Part shown: positions 56,385-64,000 of the stretch, piece after piece | Numbering within the stretch: position 1 is the stretch's first letter | How the letters are laid out: every line of letters begins with the position of its first letter | Source of the DNA: Cryptomeria japonica | Lineage: Eukaryota > Streptophyta > Pinopsida > Cupressales > Cupressaceae | DNA length: 64,000 nt | Assembly: GCF_030272615.1 (NCBI RefSeq) | Contig: NC_081408.1 | Location: 337,994,793 to 338,058,792 of the forward strand | Reading direction: 5' to 3' | The notes under the pieces: model-generated | Told to the model about the DNA's origin: nothing | What the model saw: the letters and a program-made list of their open reading frames with translations, nothing else | Database searches by the model: none | Program-made: the position numbers and the translations under genes

Positions 56385-58921
56385 TGTTGGCATTGTGTTA
56401 TCATTGATGTCAATCAGTATGGGATGACTAACGGTAGAAGAGTTGTATGTGCAACACTATCATGAAGAAGTATAGAATGAGATATCTTGGATACCACTTT
56501 GTGTTGCAAGACACTGACAAGGTAAGGATGAGAATGTCATCAGATGGATGACCATTGGTATTATCGGTACACAAGTCAGTGCCTAACTTGTGTGGATGAG
56601 ATGTGTAGGTTATTGATATAATGTATCATCGGTAAGGAAAGGATGTCAACTGGTATGTGAAGTTTTGACAATGAGGACAATGCTTGGATGGTGTTTGTGA
56701 TGAAGAGGCAAAATGTTTCTTGAATCACATCTACACCGAAAGAGAAGTGTGAGCAAGTCACCAGATTGCTAGTGTAAGAATAACTAGCAGGACTCCCACT
56801 AGATGAAGCCTATATGTGCAGGATGACATATGTCATGTGGTTGATGTATCTTTTCCCTAGGAATGTCACACTTGTACTATAAAAATGATTACCTTAGATA
56901 GGCAGGTGATTGAATATAGAGATCAGATGAATAACTGGTAGATGAAGGATGATGACATGAGATCATAAATACACACTGGATAAGCAAGGTGTGCTACTAG
57001 GACAGTGAAGGAAGAATGAGGAGTTGAGATGGTGTGTTTGTCATCTTGAAAAACTAGTTGAGAGGAGAACCAGTTTGATGAAGAAGGATACTAGTGAGTC
57101 TCCATGAATATACATGGTGATACTGAGATGTAAATAAATATTGAGGTGGAACAGTTGGAGTGGGATGACTTGGTGACATTAATGTGTCTTACTTGCAAGA
57201 AGGAATGTATGTTGTCCACCAGTAAACACATCTACCAGAATCTATATTGTTGATAGGTGACATTCTATGTCAACCGATGAAACATCATAAAAGAGACAAA
57301 AAAGATAAGGTTATCACCTAATAAAGAGGAGTGTAACAAACTGAAGGATGATGACATATTATCATTGGGATGGCTACCAGTAAGCATGAGAACCAATAAG
57401 GAAGAAAAGAAGTTGAGAGTTGTGACTCTCATCTAATGGAGATGTGTATACATTGGATAGACCTATCTGAAGACCAGCTTGACTTTTCCACCAGTTGTTC
57501 ACCATAGTGCAGACATGATGAGGTAACTAGTAGAACGAGAGATATTTGCAAGGTTACTTCGGTAGATTGGAAAAGGTCATAACAGGAAGGATAACCGACA
57601 AGGTGGTTAGTGTTGGTAGGGTTAGTGAACCAGTATGGGTGTACAGATTATGTGTGTGATCAGTGACCAAACTAAACTGATAGAATAATGTGATGAGGTG
57701 GATATTGATAGTGATGCCATGTGAACATGAAGTGGTAGATGAAACATGTACAGGTCGGTGAGGTAGTTGTGATTGGTCCAATATTAATGGTGATTGCAAA
57801 GCTCGAGGTAGAGTTGCAAAGTTGTGCGGCTTGATATCTAGGACAAATTGATTGTGTAGATTGGAGTTGGTGAAGGAAATATCTGAGCCATTCATGGTGG
57901 TTGACTAAGAAAAGCTGACAGATTGACTATAGGTTGCCAAAGAAGGAATGTGTGTTTTGGAAGACATGATAATGGCAGAAATTTATAGGTAGTCATCTTA
58001 GAGTTGTGATCCGATAGGATCTAATTGGATTCGATGTGCCTCGTGATCAGTGGAGAAAAACCTAATGTGCCAAGTTTGAATTGGTTTTTGGTGGGAAGTT
58101 TGGGTTATAAATATGCAAGCCTAAGAGATTGGAGGGAGCTTCTAAAAGGTGAGAAGAGATATCTGATGCGAAGTGTTTTTGAGTGTTGCATGAGAAAGCT
58201 AGATCATTCAAAGACAAAATAGATAAGAATAGCAGTGACTGAGTGAGTGGAGGTTAAACCAGTGTTAGGGTTTAACAAAGGGTTAACCGGTATGGTTTGA
58301 GCAATCGATATAGCAGCTAGAGTGAATCTGAAGAGATAACCGTAGGTACTTGTACGGGCAGGAAGATAGTTGAGAGAACTATAGAGAAAAGCAGTAAGAA
58401 GGAGATACAACAGAGAAGAAGAGTAAAGGTGATCTGGTAGAGTTTATCGACAATGCCACAATAGTTGAGTGAGTTGGTGTAGTAGAGAAGGTATCTCACC
58501 GACAGAAGGAAGTTAAGTGAAAAGGTTGCAAAACTCATTTGTAACCAGGATATTACTTTTGTATTTGAATGTTCATTGTGAACACTGAGTTGTAGCTCAA
58601 TGCAGGGGTTGTAGCCCATAAAATAGGTAGGGGTTGGTGCTCCTTGGGTTGGTGCCCTAAACATTGTAATAGAGTTTATATTGGAGTAGTAGACTCCAGT
58701 AGCATTGCTCACCAAGGTTTTTCCCATCTTGGGTTTTCTTCATACATACTGGTGTTATGTGACGTTCCCTTGTGTGAATGCATTTGTGTTTAGCCTCCTC
58801 ACTAACTGGTAATTTTGCATTGAGTTAGATCTATTAACTGGTATGCTCACATAGGATAGCTAAAGGGAAAATTTTGAGAACCACTTATTCACCCCCTCTC
58901 AGTGGTGCATTGTGTCAAACA
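56385..58921 (+). repeat. D 5' LTR
   Basis: It ends CATTGTGTCAAACA after TTCACCCCCTCTCAGTGGTG, a box shared in form with C1, A and B. TATAAATA at 58106-58113 is the likely promoter. Collinear with 61787-64000. No convincing ORF despite the length. Confidence 0.88.
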
Positions 58922-58994
58922 ATTGGTATCAAAGCCTAGGTTCCCAATTAGAAGAGCTTTCTCCAGCTTGGGAAAATTCTAGCTTAAGGACATA
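58922..58994 (+). promoter_or_regulatory. D primer binding site and leader
   Basis: TGGTATCAAAGCC (58924-58936) differs by one base from the iMet complement. CTTGGGAAAATTCTA at 58968 resembles the leader motif of C1, A and B. Confidence 0.75.
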
Positions 58995-59640
58995 ATGGTT
59001 TGTTTAGTGTCAATCCCTACTCCTATGTTTGATGGTTAAAACTATTCTATTTGGAGTTGTAGAATTGAAGTCTTCCTATCCTCTCTAGGGTTTGATTATG
59101 GATGGCGGTTGTTAATGGTCTCCCTAGGAATGTTAGTCCTCCCTTCGGATCTAAAGATGAAAGAAGATGCATATGTAATGAAGAAGCCATGAAGGCCATG
59201 GTCAGTGGGCTCACCAGTGATGTTCTCTCATAGGTGGATAGATGCAAATTGAAAAAGAACCTATGGGATAGACTGAAGGAGCTATATGGAAATGAACCCT
59301 GCACCATTGATTAAACTTGTGATAGTGAGAAGAACTTTGAAGCAGATACATGTGTAGATCACAGAGGCAGCTTAGATTGCTGCAGCTACAATGATGATGA
59401 GGAGACTCATCTTTTCATGGCCTATGAGTTAGACATTGAGAATCACACATAAAAAGGGGCTAATGTAGATAGATCCCACCGATATGATGTGTTTAACAGC
59501 GACACTGAAAAAGAAGAAGAACAAGGAGACAACACAAATAGATCTAGCCGACAAGAACTATTTGGAATTGATGATGAAGAAGAAGAAGATGTAAAAGTAG
59601 ATCTTGAGTGTGAATTGGTAAGTACTCTATAAGAGATTCA
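58995..59640 (+). pseudogene. D Gag N-terminal region, broken
   Basis: From ATG 58995, IPTPMFDG then (after a stop) NYSIWSCRIEVFLSSLGF is the copia Gag start. After a shift, CNEEAMKAMVSGLTSDVLS and CKLKKNLWDRLKELYGNEP complete the capsid-like part. Later, an acidic segment (DTEKEEEQGD; DDEEEEDVKVDLE) precedes the coil. About six stops and two shifts. Confidence 0.65.
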
Positions 59641-59642
59641 AA

Positions 59643-60143
59643 ATGTTAGAAATAATTTTAAAAAACTACAAAAGATCAGTTCATGAGGATTGCAGCCAGT
59701 TGAGAACCTGCCTTGAAGTATCAATTCTAAAGGTTGGTTTATTGACCACTCAGCTAGAAGAGACAAAAATATTGACTGATGATTTGAAATCAATCTTGGA
59801 CTCCAAAGAAGGTGAAATGGAGAATCTGAGAAATGAATTCAAGATAGTTAAGAATGTTGTAGTTGTTGCGCAAAACCGGTTGATTAGAAACCTTGATGAA
59901 TCTGAGAAATGTATCTCAGAGTTAAAGACTCAGCAAAAAGGCACCAAGGAATGCAGGTGCAAAGATATAAAGGCTGAGCTAGAGACAAAGGATGAAGAGC
60001 ATCAACAAATAATAGTTGAAATGGAGTTCCTTAGGGAAGAACTTGAGAAATGTCAAGATGAGCTCAAGCTGAGGATGAATAATGGTGCTACATGGAGAAA
60101 CAATGCAAATTTTGAAAGGAAAAGGAAAGATGAGGGAAGCTAG
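59643..60143 (+). pseudogene. D Gag coiled-coil segment
   Basis: 166 codons of nearly uninterrupted heptads (SILDSKEGEMENLRNEFKIV; MEFLREELEKCQDELKLRMN). Sirevirus Gags have such a coil between capsid and knuckles. It ends at 60143; basic text follows in pieces up to the knuckles. Confidence 0.65.
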
Positions 60144-60896
60144 CGTAGCCGATAGCATGATAAGATAAGAACTCCTACTAGTAGAAGACAAAGAAATGTT
60201 TCTACCACCAAGTCAAGACAAGCATGGCATAAGAAGAGATCAGATGGAAGATCTACAGAGAATGGACAACCCTCGATCCATTCCTGGAGAAGCAGAAATG
60301 CGGGTGCCAAACCGGTAAGAACACCTCATGTTTGGTAGAATAAATTTGTAAGTAATAAGCCTTCTCTCTCCGATTATTGTTTTGGATGTAAATATTATGA
60401 CCATGGGGCAAAAGAGTGTAAAATGAGGTCTAGGAATAAACAGAGTGTGCTTCCTAGGTATAACAAATCAGATGGCTATAGATTTCATGCAGATAAGCAT
60501 AATGCATCTAGGGGTAGAAGCATGCATACCCCCTCTCCAGGTATTGATAATGTTGTATGTTATAGCTCCAATAGACCTAACCATAGAAGTTATGATTGTA
60601 GGAGAAAGAACTTGCAGTCATATGGCAACCAAAAAATCAATCATGATCAGTATAAGAGAAGTTACATGGGAGATGAGCAACATAGACCTACATGGAACAA
60701 GATGACTGGTGTTCCTACTCAAGAAAGGTATCCAAGGAGACTGGAAGATGGCTACAATGACATGAAAAGAAGAAGAAGAGAAAACCAGTACAATAGAAGG
60801 TTCCCAAATCATGAGATTAGCATGGGTGTTGTGTGCTACTACAACACTACTTCCTATCTTGGTACTAAATTTGGAAGTATAAGGATCAATCAGTAG
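60144..60896 (+). pseudogene. D Gag basic region and zinc knuckles
   Basis: After a degraded Ser/Arg-rich stretch comes CFGCKYYDHGAKEC, a complete CCHC knuckle (about 60377-60420). A second, CYSSNRPNHRSYDC, has Ser in place of the second Cys. The open part 60423-60896 continues with Arg/Asn/Tyr-rich text. There is no protease after it, so Gag is the only product. Confidence 0.7.
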
Positions 60897-61786
60897 GAGA
60901 AGAAGAAACCTGCTCCCCAGACTGAAAAGGGGAAGAAAAGTGAAACCAAGAAAACATGGAGGAAGAAGCAGGAAGATAGGACCATGGATCAACACTGTGT
61001 ACTCAATGCACAGGTGATGTCTCCTATGGTTTAAAGGAGATGAAAAACTCAAGGGGAGTTACATATTGACTAGATCATTCACCCCTTAGTTAAAAATGGA
61101 CAAGAAGATGAATATGCTGCTACCGGTAAGAGGAAGAAGATGAGATGGCAATATGTGTGAAGTTATCACCTTGACTACACATGGAAGATGGTTTACTGCT
61201 ACATGTGAAATGAATGGTAGTAGAGGAAATTAGAACCAGGAAATAAAGGTAAAAAGGAAAGTGTACTGGTGGAGACAAAAGATTGGCATGTGCAACATGT
61301 TATCGATACAGATGTTGATTGGTGTTGTAAGTTATGTAAGTAAATGAGTTGAGGGATCATTGCAGTAACTTTGATAGCTTGGATGGATAGGGTTATGTCT
61401 CAGGTGTTATTGGAAAGGACCTGAATGACATGTATTGGTCCTGTAGCTAATCTTACATGCATAAATATTAATGGGTCAATTGGCTATTTATGTGACCTGT
61501 AGTTGGCATATGGTCATGATGATGGATGTCACAAGTGTTGATTATTGAGATAATGTTGTGAGTAATCATCAAAGGGGGAGAAAGACTCTATTAGTGATTG
61601 GTATATACACAAGGAGGAATGATACACTGACAGTGCCCTTTGCCTTTGTTGTTAAAGGGGGAGAAGGATTATGTAGAATACCACATACTACATGTGTTAA
61701 GAATTCATGGATTCAAGAAAGGGGGAGAAGGTTTATGTAGTATGTTGGATACTACATGTGTTGACATAAATGTGAAAGGGGGAGAT
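60897..61786 (+). other. D 3' region with four polypurine tracts
   Basis: Lys-rich gag tail to about 61035, then non-coding sequence. AAAGGGGGAGA-type tracts occur near 61570, 61656, 61718 and at 61774-61786, the last against the 3' LTR. Sequence around tracts 2-4 is itself repeated (TATGTAG, CATACTACATGTGTT). Confidence 0.7.
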
Positions 61787-64000
61787 TGTTGGCTTTATGT
61801 TGTCATTGATGTCAACCGGTATGGGATGACTACTGGTAGAAGAGTTGTATGTGCAACATTGTCATGAAGAAGTACAAAATGAGATATCTTGTATATCATT
61901 TTGTGTTGTAGGACACCGGCAAGGTAAGAAAGATAATGTCATTAGATGGATGACCATTGGTGTTACTGGTACACAATTTAGTGCCTAACTTGTGTGGATT
62001 AGATGAGTAGGTTACCAGTACATTGTATCACTGGTAAGGAAAGGATGTCAACTGGTATGTGATGTGTTGAAAATGAGAAGAATGTTTGGATTGTGTTTGT
62101 GATGAAGAGGCAGAATATTTCCTAAATCACATCTACACTGGAAGAGAAGTGTGAGCAGGTTACAAAATTGCTAGTGTAAGAATAACTAGTAGGACTCCCA
62201 TTAGATGAAGCCTCTGTGTGCAAGATGACATATGTCATGTGGTTGATGTATCCTTACTTGTATCAAAAAAATGATTCCCTGAGATAGGCAGGTGATTGAA
62301 TGCATAGACCGGATGAACATGTAGTAGATGAAGGATGATGACATGAGATCAGAAATGCCCACCAAATAAGTAAGATGTGTTACCAGGATAATGAAGGAAG
62401 AATGAGGAGTTGAGATGGTGTGTTTGTCATCTTGACAAACTAGTTGAGAGGAGAAAAGGTTTGATGAAGAAGGATGCTAGTGAGTTTGCAGTAATATACA
62501 CGATGATATCGATATGCAGATGAAGGTTGATGCAGAATAGTTGGAGTGGGATGACTTGGTGTCATCAATGTGTCTTACCGGCAAGAAGGAAAGTATGTTG
62601 TCCACCAGCAGACACATCTACCATAATTTGCATTGGTGATAGGTGACATGCTATGTCAACTAATGAAACATATGAATAGGGACAAAGAAGATAAGGTTCT
62701 CACCTGATAAAGGGGAGTGTAGCAAACTGAAGGATGATGACATATTGTCGTCAGGATGGCTACCGATAAGCATGAGAACCAATAAGGAAGTGAACAAGCT
62801 GAGAGTTGTGACTCCCATTTGATGGAGATGTGTATGTATTGGATAGACCTATCTGAAGATTGGCTTGTGTGTTCCACCTGTTGTTCATCACAGTGTAGAC
62901 ATGATGAGGTAACTGGTAGAATGAGAGATATCTGTAGGGTTACTCTGGTAGATTGGAAAAGGTCATAACAGGAAGGATAACAGACAAGGTGGTTAGTGCC
63001 GGTAGGGTTAGTGAGCTGGTATAGGTGTACTGATTATGTGTGTGATCGGTGGCCAAGCTAAACTGATAGAATAGTGTGATGAGGAGGATACAGATAGTGA
63101 TGCCATGTGAAGATGAAGTGGCAAACATGCATGAAGTCGCAGATGAAACATGTATAGGTTGGTGAAGTGAGTTTGGTGAGGTAATTGTGATTGGTATGAC
63201 ATTAATGGTGATTGCAAAGATCGAGGTAGAGTTGCAGAGTTGTGTGGCTTGAGATCTAGGATAGATTGATTATGCAGATCAAAGTTGGTGAAGGAAATAG
63301 TTGAGCCATTCATGATGATTGACTCAAAAAAGCTCACAGATTGACTGCAGGTTGCTGAAGAAGGAAGGCCTATTTTTGAAGACATAATAATGGCAGAAAT
63401 GTGTAGGTAGTCATCTCAGAGTCATGATCCAATCAGATCTAATTGGATTTGATGTGCCTCATGATCAGTGGAGAAAACCCTAAGGCACCAAGTTTGAATT
63501 GGTTTTTGGTGGGAAGTCTGGGTTATAAATATGCAAGCCTAAGAGATTGAAGGGAGTTGCTAAAAGGTTAGAAGAGAGAGTTGATGTGAAGTGTTTTTGA
63601 GTGTTGCATGAGAAAGCTAGATCAATCAAAGAGAAAATAGATAAGGATAGTAGTGATTGAGTGGAGGTTAAACTGGTGTTAGTGTTTAATAGAGGGTTAA
63701 TCAGTATGGTTTGAGCAACTAGTATAGCAGCTAGAGTGCATCTAAAGAGATAACTGGTAGGAAGACAGAGTAGAGCAATGAGAAGATACAATAGAGAAGA
63801 AGAAGAGTAAAGGTGAACCGATAGAGTTTACCAACAATGCAACAGTAGTTGAGTGAGTCGATGTAGTACATAAGGTATCTCACCGACAAAAGGAAGTTAA
63901 GTGTAGAGGTTGCAAAACTCATTTGTAACCAAGATATTACTTTTGTATTTTAATGTTCATTGTGAACACGGAGTTGTAGCTCAGTGCAGGGGTTGTAGCC
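61787..64000 (+). repeat. D 3' LTR (partial, cut by window end)
   Basis: It starts TGTTGGCTTTATGTTGTC and is collinear with the 5' LTR to about its last 320 bp, with scattered substitutions and indels. TATAAATA recurs near 63525. Confidence 0.85.

Larger units (their letters stand above)
56385..64000 (+). mobile_element. D: gag-only Sirevirus-like element with long LTRs, right end outside window
   Basis: The 5' LTR at 56385-58921 (2537 bp) and a second copy from 61787 to the window end both begin TGTTGGC. Primer site, a broken copia-type Gag and four polypurine tracts lie between them. The interior is only 2.87 kb and contains no pol. The target duplication cannot be checked because the right end is outside; the left flank is gagct. 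Confidence 0.85.

Noticed and set aside
61558-61867. Small overlapping ORFs before the D 3' LTR
   Set aside because: They cover repeated polypurine tracts and run into the LTR, so they are chance frames in repeat sequence.

Overview
The window looks like an intergenic stretch of a large seed-plant nuclear genome. It is AT-rich, I found no host gene and no RNA gene, and almost every base can be assigned to plant LTR retrotransposons or their remains. The families present (Sirevirus-like Ty1/copia, Tork-like Ty1/copia, Tat-like and chromovirus-like Ty3/gypsy, plus an L1-type LINE scrap) are plant-specific combinations. The depth of nesting suggests a giant, slowly purged genome, perhaps a gymnosperm; that last point is inference.

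Left end (1-7260): an internally deleted chromovirus-like gypsy element on the minus strand (1-3487, truncated by the window edge), an unassigned stretch with LTR-like sequence, and a rearranged minus-strand relative (4443-7047) of the Tat-like GAG-only element found later.

Nest 1 (7261-35645) is a four-level Russian doll, each level bounded by TG...CA LTRs and a 5-bp target duplication that is perfect or one base off. A degenerate Sirevirus-like copia element with gag and pol (C1; cacta/cacta) contains non-autonomous element A (9664-31014; aagag/atgag). A contains a second copy of its own family, B (15007-29748; taaag/taaag). B contains T, a GAG/protease-only Tat-like element (17195-25019; tcagg/ttagg). 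A and B have no pol: they keep a capsid-less gag (coiled coil plus four CCHC knuckles) and add a long second ORF of unknown function.

35646-37583 holds a short repeat flanking C1, a LINE ORF1 relic and a large inverted repeat built from LTR-like arms.

Nest 2 (about 37270-64000): a poorly preserved gypsy-like element E is interrupted by F (37940-55008, minus), a nearly intact Tat-like gypsy element with two RNase H domains, one upstream of RT. F's own 5' LTR carries a nearly intact Tork-like copia element, G (48729-54722, minus; gatat/gatat). E is interrupted again by D (56385 to beyond 64000), a gag-only Sirevirus-like element with 2.5-kb LTRs.

Functionally, only G and F are close to encoding complete retrotransposition machinery, and each carries premature stops. 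A, B, D and T would need proteins in trans. C1, A and B share LTR-end, primer-site, leader and polypurine motifs (D has diverged versions), so an intact C1-like Sirevirus is the natural candidate helper for A, B and D.
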